From: JAJNPS01 sp031426185
GTDB lineage: Bacteria; Pseudomonadota; Alphaproteobacteria; Rhodobacterales; Rhodobacteraceae
Length of the DNA stretch: 25,406 nucleotides
Direction of reading: 5' to 3'
Assembly: GCA_031426185.1 (NCBI GenBank)
Contig: JANPKV010000186.1
Coordinates: forward strand, 1-25,406
Under the pieces are notes generated by a model. That model did not search any database, was not told the origin of the DNA, and was given only the letters and a program-made list of their open reading frames with translations. A program made the translations under genes and the position numbers. Positions 8,369 to 16,768 of the stretch are shown one piece after another. How positions within the stretch are numbered: position 1 is the first letter of the stretch; each line of letters starts with the position of its first letter.

Positions 8369-9127
8369 CTACTGCGCAAGGTAGCCGCCATCTACCGGAA
8401 GGAGGACGCCCGTCACATAATCCGACGCCGCACTCGCCAGAAACGTTGCCGGGCCAACCATTGCGTCCGGGGTCACGAATTTTGCCATCGGCATTTGCGA
8501 CAGCAGCAGGTCGGCAGCCTGATCATCCAGCACGCCATTTGCCATGTTGGTGGCAAAGCCGCCCGGCGCGATGGCGTTGACAGTCACTCCGGTCAGGGCA
8601 AGTTCCAATGCAAGTTGCCGCGTAAGGTTGACCACTGCCCCTTTCGACGCGGCGTAGGCGGTGAACGGCGCGACGCGCGTGCCGCGCACACCCCAGGTAG
8701 AGGCTGTCGCGATGATTTTGCCCGCTCCCTGGGCTTTCATGATCCGTGCGGCGGCCCGCATGGTCAGGAACGTGCCGTCAAGGTTCACCCCCTGCACGCG
8801 CCGCCATTCCGCAAGATCGAGACTGTCGATATCCAGCGGGCGTCCGGCGATGCCCGCATTGGCAAAGACGACATCCACACGTCCCGCCTGCGCCATGACC
8901 CAGGCAAAGCCCGCCTCGATGTCGGCCTCGATTGCCACATCGCATGCGCGGCTTGCAAAGGCCTGCCCGGACGCCAGGCTTGCGGTTTCAGCCAGGCCGT
9001 CAGCGTCGCGATCAAGGCCGAACACGCGAGCGCCTTGCGCCCCGAGACCCAAGGCAATACCCCGCCCGATGCCGCTGCCGGCCCCGGTCACTATCACGAT
9101 GCGCCCCGATACGTCGAACAATCCCAT
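8369..9127 (-). CDS. SDR-family NAD(P)-dependent dehydrogenase (distal)
   Basis: A 252-residue classical short-chain dehydrogenase. The nucleotide-binding motif TGAGSGIG is at 14-21, NAG at 90-92, the structural Asn N115, and the catalytic set S143, Y158 and K162 (YAASK). The PGG segment near 185 is also typical. The ATG at 9127 is preferred because AAGGGG lies about 9 bases upstream, inside the end of the cupin gene. A GTG at 9136 overlapping the cupin stop (GTGA) is the alternative. An acidic residue after the second strand (GLDRD) suggests NAD preference. It probably interconverts an alcohol and a ketone in the pathway of this operon, and the substrate is unknown. Confidence 0.92.
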   Translation of the reverse strand: MGLFDVSGRIVIVTGAGSGIGRGIALGLGAQGARVFGLDRDADGLAETASLASGQAFASRACDVAIEADIEAGFAWVMAQAGRVDVVFANAGIAGRPLDIDSLDLAEWRRVQGVNLDGTFLTMRAAARIMKAQGAGKIIATASTWGVRGTRVAPFTAYAASKGAVVNLTRQLALELALTGVTVNAIAPGGFATNMANGVLDDQAADLLLSQMPMAKFVTPDAMVGPATFLASAASDYVTGVLLPVDGGYLAQ

Positions 9128-9132
9128 CGAAG

Positions 9133-9588
9133 TCACCCCTTGTCCGTGGCGAGTTGCAGCTTCAAGGCTGCAGCGTCGGCATCAACCTTGCCATCAAGTT
9201 CCGGTGCGAGAACGACGTTTTCCTGTTCGGCCGGATCATTGCGTGCTGACAGCGCAGTGGCGGGAGCCGTGTCGGACAGGTTGAAGGCGACATGCGGCAC
9301 GAAGGCCGGGATGTAACAAAAGACCCCTGGCTCGATTAGGCTGCGATGCTCCAGCGCTGGCCCGTGATACAACGCAATCTGCCCCGAAATGCCATAAATG
9401 GCGGTTTCGAAATCACGGTGGAAATGCGCCTTGGATTTGCCGCCGGGAGGGAACGCCGTCAGGTTCATCGACAAGCCCTTTGCACCAGCGGTCTGACCGC
9501 TTATCCCAAAGAACTGCGGCATCCCTTGCACCGCTGCTCGGGTCGCTTCGGGGCGCAGTATGACCACCTGTGGGTCTGTATCGGACAT
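9133..9588 (-). CDS. small single-domain cupin protein
   Basis: A 151-residue protein from the ATG at 9588, with GGAG 8 bases upstream; the open frame extends to 9684 without support. It carries a complete cupin metal site: H55, H57 and E61 in KAHFHRDFETAIYG, then H99 in IPAFVPHVAFN. Such cupins may be isomerases, dioxygenases, decarboxylases or mere ligand-binding proteins. The start is fused to the YCII gene end as TGATG, a sign of coupled translation. The metal-site residues are all present, so an enzymatic role is plausible. Nothing visible fixes the reaction. Confidence 0.85.
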   Translation of the reverse strand: MSDTDPQVVILRPEATRAAVQGMPQFFGISGQTAGAKGLSMNLTAFPPGGKSKAHFHRDFETAIYGISGQIALYHGPALEHRSLIEPGVFCYIPAFVPHVAFNLSDTAPATALSARNDPAEQENVVLAPELDGKVDADAAALKLQLATDKG

Positions 9589-9902
9589 CAGGAATGCTCC
9601 GTATTGGTTGATAAGGCAGCAGTGTGTGACGGGGCCATGCCCCACCGGTAAAGCGTGCGGTTCGGGCGCAGTCCGGCAAGGCAATAGGGGTCTTCATCCA
9701 TAAGTCGGCGGGCGGCTATTTCGCTCTCAGCCTGGATTACCCAGAGCGAGCCGCAAAAGCCTCCGCCTTCCGCCGGACGCAGGCCGCCGGCCATGGTGAT
9801 CCGTTCGGCATGGATCGCAAGGTAGTCGAAATGTGCGCGGGTCAGATCGGAGGGGAGGGCCTCGGGTGTGACGTTATCCATGAAAAGAGCTACGAATCGC
9901 AT
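9588..9902 (-). CDS. YCII-family protein
   Basis: A 104-residue protein of the YCII / dimeric alpha-beta-barrel family. Landmarks are RAHFDYLAIHAERI with H24, the AGGLRP turn, GSLWVIQAES and the conserved EDPYCLAGL segment near 70-78. YCII relatives include the chloromuconolactone dehalogenase type, and many are found beside aromatic or steroid degradation genes, where they are thought to handle lactones or unstable intermediates. Both ends overlap neighbours by one base (TGATG), so it is firmly part of the operon. No specific reaction can be claimed. Confidence 0.87.
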   Translation of the reverse strand: MRFVALFMDNVTPEALPSDLTRAHFDYLAIHAERITMAGGLRPAEGGGFCGSLWVIQAESEIAARRLMDEDPYCLAGLRPNRTLYRWGMAPSHTAALSTNTEHS

Positions 9903-11137
9903 CAGCGAACCTCTCGGTTCGGGATCATCCCGACTTTGGCTGCATAGCCTTGCAGGATCGCCTGACGTTCCGCACGGCCGAGCACTGCTTCAACGTCGGT
10001 GAAGCCGTCCGGAGCAAGCCGTTCGACGGCGTCGATCACGGCCTCGGGACCACCGCGACGGTTGGCGTGCACGATGGCGGTCGTTGGAGGCAGGCGCTGA
10101 TCTTGATATTGCGACAGGGCTGCGGGGATGTCCGCGCCGCCCGCAAGCGCGTCAGCCAGCGCGCGTCCGTCCAGGATTGCTTGCGTCGCACCATTCGCCC
10201 CCATCGGATACATCGGATGGGCAGCGTCGCCCAACAGCGTGACGCGGTCCTTGCTCCAAAACGCGACAGGATCGCGGTCGAACATCGCGTATTCCCAGAT
10301 GGTATTCGAAGCCGCGATCAGGCCCGCCACATCGACATCACTGCACTGAAACAGGCCAAGATGCGGGGCCAGATCGGCGATATTGCATTCACGCGCCCAG
10401 TCGGCGCGGTTGGGAGGCGGACTGCCATCTGGCGCGGTACGCACGATGACGACCCAGTTCGTCAGCCGTCTGCCCGGAGTTGAACCCGGGCCGATCGGGT
10501 AAAGCACCAGCTTCGCCTCCACCCCGCCCAGGATCAGCAGCGATGCGCCACCGCTGAACTCGGGCCAGTCTGCCGCTCCGCGCCACATCTGAAGGCCACT
10601 GAATCTTGGCGCGCCCTCCGTAGGATGCAGCGTTGCGCGGGTGAGGGAATGAATGCCATCTGCCCCGATCAGCAGGTCGGCCGTCTCGACTTGCTCACCA
10701 CCTTCGGCAAGAGCAAAGCAAGCCTCGACGCTGGTATCCGTCTGTTTCAGCGCGATCAGCCGCTGTCCAAGCCGGATCGAACCGGGCGGCAACCTGGCCT
10801 CGGCCTCCCGCGCCAACAGCCCGAGGAGATGGCCACGGTGGACGAACATCTGAGGCACATCATGCCCTGCCGCCAGGCCACGCGGTTCATCCCAGACTGT
10901 CTGGCCGCGCCGAGTCTTGTAGTAAAGATGCGCGCTTGGCACCCCATCGGCCTGAAGTGCCGAAAGCAGACCAAGGCCGGCCAGTTCACGTATAGCGGTC
11001 GGCATCAGCGTGATGCCCACGCCCAACTCGCGGTGCCGGGAGGATTGTTCGTGCACGGTGCAGGTGATACCCCGTTCAGCAAGCATCATTGCCGTGGTCA
11101 GACCACCAATCCCGCCGCCGACGATGATTGCCTTCAT
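9902..11137 (-). CDS. FAD-dependent monooxygenase, PhzS-like
   Basis: A 411-residue group A flavoprotein hydroxylase. The FAD-binding GGGIGG is at 7-12, the DG motif is LLIGADGIHS near 157-166, and the GD motif is LLGDAAHPMYPMGANG near 300. The N-terminal segment with VGITLMPTAIREL, KTRRGQTVWDEPRG and MFVHRG matches the flavin-dependent oxidoreductase group related to PhzS rather than PheA/TfdB phenol hydroxylases. It should use NAD(P)H and O2 to hydroxylate, possibly with decarboxylation, an aromatic or heteroaromatic acid. It overlaps both neighbours (ATGA upstream, TGATG downstream). In the operon it is the clearest sign of an aerobic ring-attack step. Confidence 0.9.
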   Translation of the reverse strand: MKAIIVGGGIGGLTTAMMLAERGITCTVHEQSSRHRELGVGITLMPTAIRELAGLGLLSALQADGVPSAHLYYKTRRGQTVWDEPRGLAAGHDVPQMFVHRGHLLGLLAREAEARLPPGSIRLGQRLIALKQTDTSVEACFALAEGGEQVETADLLIGADGIHSLTRATLHPTEGAPRFSGLQMWRGAADWPEFSGGASLLILGGVEAKLVLYPIGPGSTPGRRLTNWVVIVRTAPDGSPPPNRADWARECNIADLAPHLGLFQCSDVDVAGLIAASNTIWEYAMFDRDPVAFWSKDRVTLLGDAAHPMYPMGANGATQAILDGRALADALAGGADIPAALSQYQDQRLPPTTAIVHANRRGGPEAVIDAVERLAPDGFTDVEAVLGRAERQAILQGYAAKVGMIPNREVR

Positions 11138-12066
11138 GCCTCACCCGCACGAGCTTTGGCCTGTGCGACCAGCCGGTCGAAGGTGATCTGCACGGCGCCC
11201 AATGCATCCGGATACATGCCGACCCGCGTGGTGTCGGTGATCTCGCCGATTTTTGCCTGAACGGCCTCGGCAGTGATGTCAGCTGGATCAGCGATGTCGA
11301 TGCCCAACGTCTCAATGGTGCGCGCGATGGCAAAATGTCCGCCGCCCGCGATCAGGACCTCGCCGTTCAGCGTGCAGTCTCGGCTGGCCAGATAGCTGAC
11401 GCCGGCCGAGACCCGCTCCGGGGCAAGTTCATCGGCCAGTTCGCGAGGGAACAAGTCGGCCACCATCCGCGTGTAGGCAAAGGGCGAAATGCAATTGACC
11501 CTGATCCCGGCGGCAAGCGCATCCAGCTTCATCCCATGCATGAGACCAAGCACACCATTTTTGGCGGCACCGTAGGCCACAGCATCGACTTGGCCATAAA
11601 ACCCTACCTGGCTGCAGGTAAAGATTATGCGGCCATAGCCAGCCGCAGCCATATGCGGCCAGCAGGCCCTGGCCAAGTTGAAGCTGCCGCCCAGATGGAT
11701 GTCGGTCAGGGAATCGTAATCTGCCCGCGTCGTTTCGGCGAAATGCAGGAAGCGCTGGTTGCCGGCGTTGCAGATGAGCACATCCACCCGGCCTGATACG
11801 GCGATTACGCGGGCGACCATCGCATCGGTTGCGGCTGGGTCCGCCACATCGGTTGCGTCAGCCATCGCCTGACCACCCGACGCCACGATCTCGGCCACGA
11901 CAGCCTCGGCGACGCCAGCATCGTGCCCCAGCCCCGAGACGGTGGCCGTTCCCACGTCATTGACCACGACGAAGGCGCCGCGCCGGGCCAGATCCAGCGC
12001 ATGCGCTCGGCCAAGTCCGCGCCCTGCCCCGGTCACGATGGCAACCTGTCCGTCAAATCTGATCAT
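11134..12066 (-). CDS. SDR-family dehydrogenase, 17beta-HSD4-like
   Basis: A 310-residue short-chain dehydrogenase with TGAGRGLGR at 12-20, VVVNDVG at 33-39, NAG at 100-102, and S152, Y165 and K169 (YGAAK). The NDVG strand and the GRGLGRAHA motif are typical of the group that includes the 3-hydroxyacyl-CoA dehydrogenase part of 17beta-HSD4/MFE-2. H124 replaces the usual Asn, as often seen in this subgroup. About 50 extra C-terminal residues extend past the standard fold. GGAG precedes the ATG by 9 bases, inside livM, and the coding regions overlap by 14 bases. It may oxidise a hydroxyacyl-CoA or a cyclic alcohol. Confidence 0.9.
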   Translation of the reverse strand: MIRFDGQVAIVTGAGRGLGRAHALDLARRGAFVVVNDVGTATVSGLGHDAGVAEAVVAEIVASGGQAMADATDVADPAATDAMVARVIAVSGRVDVLICNAGNQRFLHFAETTRADYDSLTDIHLGGSFNLARACWPHMAAAGYGRIIFTCSQVGFYGQVDAVAYGAAKNGVLGLMHGMKLDALAAGIRVNCISPFAYTRMVADLFPRELADELAPERVSAGVSYLASRDCTLNGEVLIAGGGHFAIARTIETLGIDIADPADITAEAVQAKIGEITDTTRVGMYPDALGAVQITFDRLVAQAKARAGEA

Positions 12067-13093
12067 GCGTCCGCTCCGATCTTGCCAGATTGCCCAGAAT
12101 TTCGCGCCCGCCAGTGATCCCGTTCGGGCGAAATAGCAGGATCACCAGCATGAGCGCCGCCAGCACGACGTCGCCGAACCCCGCCGCCGCTGTCAGCGTG
12201 ATCCCGGTGCCCGGCAGAGGGATGCCCACCTCTGCCAGCCGCAGCACCTCGGTCAGCAGTGAGACGACAAGACAGCCGACCACCGCGCCCGTCAGGCTGC
12301 GCATCCCGCCCACGACCAGCATCGTGACCAGAAGGAAGGTCGGGTCGAGGTAAAAGCTTTCGACGCGCAGGGTGCCCTGAAAGTGTCCGTAAAGCGCTCC
12401 TCCCGCGCCGCAGACGAAGGCACCAAGCACAAAGGCACCGAGCCTAAGTCGGGCAACTTGGATGCCGCTGGCCTGCGCCGCCACCGCATCCTCGCGCGAG
12501 GCGCGCAGTGCCAATGCCCAACGGGTTTCCTGGTAGGCAAAGGCAACCGCAACCGCCCCCACGGCAAAGGCACAGGCCGTCCAAAGCCCGACATAGGCTT
12601 TCAGCCCCATCAGCGAGATCTGACCGCCTGTCATGCTCGTCCAGTTGCCAAGCACGATGTAGCAGATGAACATAAGCGAAAACGTGGCGATGGCGGCGGC
12701 GATCCCCGACAGGCGCATGATCGGCAACCCTACCACCAGAGCGACGGCGGCACAGAACAAGCCACCGACGAACGGGCCCGCCAGCGCAGGAAGTTCGGCC
12801 GCTGCGAGCCAGATAGGCAGATCGGGCAGGAACATGGCCTTGGGGCCTGCGGGCATCGTCAGAAGTGCCGCCACATAGGCCCCGATCGCCATGAAACCGA
12901 CGCTGCTGAAGTTCAGCACCCCGGAATTGCCCATGAAGATATACAGACCAACGACGCACACCACGTTGACGAGGCTTAGGATCACCCGGCGCGACGTCAC
13001 CGTGTCGGCGATGCCGGCAAGAAGGGTGATTGCCACGATCAGTGCAACCAAAGCCAGAAGCGGAGCCGCCCGCAGCAGCAGGTTGTACATCAT
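12053..13093 (-). CDS. livM: branched-chain amino acid type ABC transporter permease LivM
   Basis: A 346-residue integral membrane protein with roughly nine hydrophobic segments. It contains the LivM/LivH-type coupling region (ALRASREDAVAAQASGI) and GGMRSLTGAVVG in the C-terminal half. It pairs with LivH to form the membrane channel of a HAAT-family importer. Two consecutive ATG codons (13093 and 13090) follow GGAG, the first overlapping the livH stop as ATGA. HAAT systems import amino acids, amides, urea and aromatic acids, so the name does not fix the substrate. The gene sits between livH and a dehydrogenase gene, which argues for uptake of the pathway's substrate. Confidence 0.93.
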   Translation of the reverse strand: MMYNLLLRAAPLLALVALIVAITLLAGIADTVTSRRVILSLVNVVCVVGLYIFMGNSGVLNFSSVGFMAIGAYVAALLTMPAGPKAMFLPDLPIWLAAAELPALAGPFVGGLFCAAVALVVGLPIMRLSGIAAAIATFSLMFICYIVLGNWTSMTGGQISLMGLKAYVGLWTACAFAVGAVAVAFAYQETRWALALRASREDAVAAQASGIQVARLRLGAFVLGAFVCGAGGALYGHFQGTLRVESFYLDPTFLLVTMLVVGGMRSLTGAVVGCLVVSLLTEVLRLAEVGIPLPGTGITLTAAAGFGDVVLAALMLVILLFRPNGITGGREILGNLARSERTHDQI

Positions 13094-13974
13094 ATCCGCT
13101 CCTTCAGCCCGCGGGCCGGGAACAGCCCGTTCGGGCGAACCAGGAGGGCCAGGATGACGAGGGCGAAAACGAACGCCTCGCGGAACGGGCGCAGATCGGG
13201 TGGCAGGTAGGCCTGCAGAAGCGTAGTAACGATACCTACAAGCAGCCCGCCGATCACTGCCCCCACAAGGCTGCCCATGCCCCCGATGACTGTCGCGACG
13301 AAGGCCGTGATCATCAGCGGCACCCCAAGGCGCGGCTGCACGAAGCCCGATTGCGCCGCAAACAAAAGCGCCACCACCGCCGCCAGCACACCGCTGAGGG
13401 CAAAGGCCACCACGATGACCGCATTGGCGCGCACACCGGTCAACTGCGCCATCGTGAAGTTTTCTGCCGCGGCACGCATTTGCAGACCGAAACTGGTGCG
13501 TTTCAAGAACAGCGTCAGTGCCAGCAGGAGAACAGCGCAGACGCCGATGGTCACGAGTTTGAGCAGGCTGACCTGTGTCGATCCGATGAACACCGCTTGG
13601 CTGAGCGCGGGCACGGGATCAAGCGACTTGGGGCGTGACCCCAGCGTGAAGATCAGCAGTTTCTGAATCAGCATGGAAACGGTGAACGAGGCGATCATCA
13701 GGGTCGTCGGATCTGCTCGACGCAGCGGACGAAATGCAATCCGCTCGGTGATCACGGCCAGCGCGACCGCCATGACAATCGCCCCTGAAAACGCCATCAC
13801 CAACGGTTGGCCTGACAAGGCGAACAAAGCATAGGCCGCGCAGGTGACGAGTTCGGCATGGGCAAAATTCGCAAGGCGCATCACGCTGAAGATCAGCCCG
13901 ATACCCAGCGCGGTCAGCGCGTAAAGCCCGCCCAGGCTCAGCGCATCGACGGCAATCTGCACGAGGCCGCTCAT
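13090..13974 (-). CDS. livH: branched-chain amino acid type ABC transporter permease LivH
   Basis: A 294-residue membrane protein with about eight transmembrane segments, beginning with the typical SLGGLYALTALGIGLIFSVM segment. The ALRAAAEN-like coupling loop appears here as QMRAAAENFTMAQLTGV. The C-terminal GGMGSLVGAVIGGLLVG is characteristic of LivH. It overlaps livF upstream (ATGA at 13971-13974) and livM downstream. It forms the second half of the HAAT importer channel in the inner membrane. Confidence 0.94.
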   Translation of the reverse strand: MSGLVQIAVDALSLGGLYALTALGIGLIFSVMRLANFAHAELVTCAAYALFALSGQPLVMAFSGAIVMAVALAVITERIAFRPLRRADPTTLMIASFTVSMLIQKLLIFTLGSRPKSLDPVPALSQAVFIGSTQVSLLKLVTIGVCAVLLLALTLFLKRTSFGLQMRAAAENFTMAQLTGVRANAVIVVAFALSGVLAAVVALLFAAQSGFVQPRLGVPLMITAFVATVIGGMGSLVGAVIGGLLVGIVTTLLQAYLPPDLRPFREAFVFALVILALLVRPNGLFPARGLKERI

Positions 13975-14705
13975 GCCTGTCCCCCCGCCAGATCGACCCC
14001 GAAATACGCAGCTTCGAAATCCGGTCTGCCGCGCAATTCGGCCGATGACCCCGCAAGCCGCACCGCCCCTGTGTTCAGCACATAGGTCCGGTCGGCCGAG
14101 CGCAGTGCGCGGTCGGCATTCTGTTCGACGACCAGGACCGTCACGCCGCGATGGCGGACCTGCTCGATCAACTCATAGACCTGGTCGGTGATCTTTGGCG
14201 CAAGCCCCAGCGAGGGTTCGTCCAGCATCAGCAAAGCCGGCTTTGACAACATACCCCGCGCGATAACCAGCATCTGCTGTTCCCCACCCGACAGCGTGCC
14301 GGCCGCCGTGTGGCGACGCTCTGAAAGGATCGGGAAAAGATCCATGTACGCGTCGATCTCCTGAGCAACCTCGGCGCGGTCGGTGCGGATCGTTGCCCCC
14401 AGCCGCAGGTTTTCCAGTACGGTCAGGCCGGCAAACACATGGCGGCCTTCAGGCACCAGCGCGATGCCGCGACGGACAGTGCGCTCCAGCGCTTGTCCGA
14501 CGATCGGGTCCCCACGAAAACGGATCATGCCCGACGCGGGCCGCACCAGCCCGGCAATGCAGGACAAAAGGGTCGATTTTCCAGCCCCGTTCGGGCCGAC
14601 AATGGCCACGATCTCGCCAGTGTCGACATGCAGACTGATGCCGCGCAGGGCAGAAATGCGCCCGTAGGACACAGCCAGATCGTCGATGGCCAGAAGCGCG
14701 GTCAT
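13971..14705 (-). CDS. livF: branched-chain amino acid type ABC transporter ATPase LivF
   Basis: A 244-residue ABC ATPase. Walker A is GPNGAGKST at about 38-46, the signature is LSGGEQQML, and Walker B is LLMLDEPSLGLAP. Short length, the VPEGRHVF segment and the SLGLAP ending of Walker B are diagnostic of LivF rather than LivG. The switch histidine is not conspicuous: the expected region reads VVEQNADRAL, the usual LivF form. It overlaps livG and livH by ATGA junctions and powers the importer together with LivG. Confidence 0.94.
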   Translation of the reverse strand: MTALLAIDDLAVSYGRISALRGISLHVDTGEIVAIVGPNGAGKSTLLSCIAGLVRPASGMIRFRGDPIVGQALERTVRRGIALVPEGRHVFAGLTVLENLRLGATIRTDRAEVAQEIDAYMDLFPILSERRHTAAGTLSGGEQQMLVIARGMLSKPALLMLDEPSLGLAPKITDQVYELIEQVRHRGVTVLVVEQNADRALRSADRTYVLNTGAVRLAGSSAELRGRPDFEAAYFGVDLAGGQA

Positions 14706-15418
14706 ATCGCGCCGGTTCCAAGATATGCCGCCCTGAACACCGGGTTATCGAACACCTCGGTCGGCGTGCCCACGGCGATGGTACGCCCGCTGGCCATTAC
14801 CTGCATCCTTTCGCAGGTGCGGGTGATCAAGGCCATGTTGTGTTCGATCAAAAGGACGCCGCATCCGAAATCGTCCCTGATCCGGCGGATCAGATGGCCC
14901 AAGGTGTCGGCCTCAGCCACGTTCATGCCGGCAGCTGGCTCGTCCAGCAGAAGGTATCCGGGGTGCAGTGCCAGCGCGCGCGCAATGCCTACCCGCCGTT
15001 CGTCACTATAGTTCAGCGCGTCCCCTTGCGTCTGCGCCCGGTGCGCGATTCCAAGATAGTCAAGTATCTCCATAGCCTTGCGCCGAGCGGAGTCGCGACC
15101 CGAGCCGAGGCTCAGCAGTGCGGCCTCGACGTTTTCGCTAACGGTCAACTTGCGAAACAGCCGGACAGACTGAAAAGTTCGCACCACCCCATGCCGCGCG
15201 AGCCAGTCGCTGCTGCGCCCGGTGACGGGGGCGCCGTTCAACGTGACGCCCCCAGCATGTGGTGCCTGAAATCCACTGAGAACGTTCACCATGGTTGTCT
15301 TGCCGGCCCCGTTCGGGCCGACGAGACCAAGGATTTCGCGTGGGGCCACCTCGACCGAGACGTCCTCGATCGCGCGCACCCCGGCAAAATGCACCGACAC
15401 CGCTTGCGCAGTCAGCAT
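14702..15418 (-). CDS. livG: branched-chain amino acid type ABC transporter ATPase LivG
   Basis: A 238-residue ABC ATPase from the ATG at 15418, chosen because GGAG lies about 8 bases upstream and the family homology starts there; the longer open frame to 15688 overlaps the binding-protein gene. Walker A is GPNGAGKTT, and Walker B is LLLDEPAAGMN followed by ABC-type LLIEHNM. The signature region reads YSDERRVGIARAL, matching LivG, where the classical LSGGQ is altered. It follows the binding-protein gene by 22 bases and overlaps livF by ATGA. Confidence 0.93.
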   Translation of the reverse strand: MLTAQAVSVHFAGVRAIEDVSVEVAPREILGLVGPNGAGKTTMVNVLSGFQAPHAGGVTLNGAPVTGRSSDWLARHGVVRTFQSVRLFRKLTVSENVEAALLSLGSGRDSARRKAMEILDYLGIAHRAQTQGDALNYSDERRVGIARALALHPGYLLLDEPAAGMNVAEADTLGHLIRRIRDDFGCGVLLIEHNMALITRTCERMQVMASGRTIAVGTPTEVFDNPVFRAAYLGTGAI

Positions 15419-15440
15419 TCTGTGACTCCGGTTGCCCGCT

Positions 15441-16610
15441 TTAATCCAGCGAGAACTCGCGGACAGTGGCCTTGCCGACCGCGCTGAACTTGCCTCCCTG
15501 CGCCTGCACCAGCGTGATCGGGCGCGTCGTGGAGATATGAAGTTCGGGAGTGAACGTCGTCGGGCCAATGGCCAGCGGTTCATCCTTGAACGTGTCCAGC
15601 ACCGCAGCCACTGCCGCCGGTTCCGTCGATCCAGCCCGCTCGGCTGCGATTGCCCAGGCCTGGACCGCCGAATAGCCGCGGAGTCCATAGCTCACGTCGG
15701 CACGTTTGCCGTATTCAGCCTCATAGCGCTTGAAGAAATCAGCGATTACCGGGTCGCTGTCATCGCCGTAGAACGAGCCATACGTCACGACGTAGAAGTC
15801 CGACAGGTTCGGCACAGTGCCGGCCCAATAGTCGCCGTCCATCGATTCTCCGCTGACGATGGGCTGGTTCAGCCCGGCAGCCCGGATCTGGCGCAGGGCG
15901 CTGGGGCCTCCGGGAGCATAAGAGCAGACCATGATGACGTCGGGTTTGGCTTCAAGCCCGTTGATGCGCGAGACTTGGGCGTCGATGCTCGGGTCGCTGT
16001 TGAGGAACGTATCCTCGCCCAGAAGCCCAGCGTCGCCCGCCAATTGCTTCCACCGGGAAGCAAAGCTGCCGCAAAGCGATTTGGTGTAGAAGATCGTGTT
16101 GTCCAGCAATACGTAAGCCGTCTTCCAGCCCTTCGTCTCGAACGCCCATTCCGCCAGAAGCGCCCCTTGCGCCTGGCTGGCGTTAGACATGGAATAGGCC
16201 AGATTACCGATGCCGCCGACGCCCCATTTTGGATCCGACGCGCCGGAAAAAGCCAGAACGCCGTTCTGCTGGGCCACAAAGGCGCCGGGCGCGCCAAAAT
16301 CGAAATCGCTAGGGAAAAGAATGGCCTTGGCACCTTTGCCGATAACCTCCATCGCGCCGTCGGCACCCAAAAGAGGTTCAGACTTGTTGTCGAAGCTAAC
16401 AACTTCGATCTGTTGACCTAGCACCCCGCCCTTGGCGTTGATCTCCTTTACCGCCAGCATGGCGCCGTCGATCGTGCTGGCGTCAATCGGCTGGAACCAG
16501 CCGCTGTAAGACATTACCAGACCGAATTTGACCGACTCTGCGGTCACAGGCGTCGCAGCCAGCAGGACGCTTGTAACAACACCGGCCAGCATCGAAACAG
16601 AGTAGCGCAT
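15441..16610 (-). CDS. periplasmic substrate-binding protein of HAAT-type importer
   Basis: A 389-residue protein from the ATG at 16610, preferred because GGGGAAG is 6 bases upstream; the upstream ATG at 16622 has no ribosome site. A signal peptide is clear (MRYSVSMLAGVVTSVLLAAT, then PVTA before ES), so it is periplasmic. The mature part is a two-lobed LivK-type binding protein: VKFGLVMSYSGWF, then DGAMLAVKEINAKGGVLGQ, and PDVIMVCSYAPGG in the second lobe. It is the first gene of the large operon and would deliver the pathway substrate to LivHMGF. The family binds amino acids, amides, ureas and aromatic acids, and the ligand is not predictable by eye. Confidence 0.92.
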   Translation of the reverse strand: MRYSVSMLAGVVTSVLLAATPVTAESVKFGLVMSYSGWFQPIDASTIDGAMLAVKEINAKGGVLGQQIEVVSFDNKSEPLLGADGAMEVIGKGAKAILFPSDFDFGAPGAFVAQQNGVLAFSGASDPKWGVGGIGNLAYSMSNASQAQGALLAEWAFETKGWKTAYVLLDNTIFYTKSLCGSFASRWKQLAGDAGLLGEDTFLNSDPSIDAQVSRINGLEAKPDVIMVCSYAPGGPSALRQIRAAGLNQPIVSGESMDGDYWAGTVPNLSDFYVVTYGSFYGDDSDPVIADFFKRYEAEYGKRADVSYGLRGYSAVQAWAIAAERAGSTEPAAVAAVLDTFKDEPLAIGPTTFTPELHISTTRPITLVQAQGGKFSAVGKATVREFSLD

Positions 16611-16768
16611 GTTCTTCCCCATTGATGATTTCGCGTTATGGTTTGGATCGGCAAGGTCAGGGAGCCGAACGACCCACCCGCAACACGCGGCTGATAATCG
16701 TTCAGTACTGAACGAACGCTAGGTCAAAAGAAATTGCATGACAAGGAATTGTTAAAGCGATTTCTCGA
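16611..16768 (-). promoter_or_regulatory. promoter/operator region of the large catabolic operon
   Basis: This is the only sizeable gap upstream of the 16-gene operon. It is AT-richer than its surroundings. On the - strand it contains TTGACC (16727-16722) and TTGTCA (16744-16739), both plausible -35 boxes; the latter is 17 bases before TAGCGT. A perfect 18-bp palindrome at 16698-16715 overlaps or immediately follows these boxes. The region is a good candidate for a repressible promoter. The exact -10 box and transcription start are not certain. Confidence 0.6.
16698..16715. promoter_or_regulatory. 18-bp perfect palindrome, candidate MarR operator
   Basis: TCGTTCAGTACTGAACGA reads the same on both strands. 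It lies 83 bases upstream of the binding-protein start, in the promoter area. The length and symmetry suit a MarR, TetR or GntR dimer. Its ATCGTT/AACGAT core recurs at the divergent promoter next to the MarR gene at 18284-18318, which makes that regulator the first suspect. Confidence 0.6.

Noticed and set aside
15419..15688. An N-terminal extension of LivG in the longer open frame
   Set aside because: It lies within the binding-protein gene, is Arg/Ser-rich and has no family resemblance. The ATG at 15418 has a ribosome site and matches the family start.
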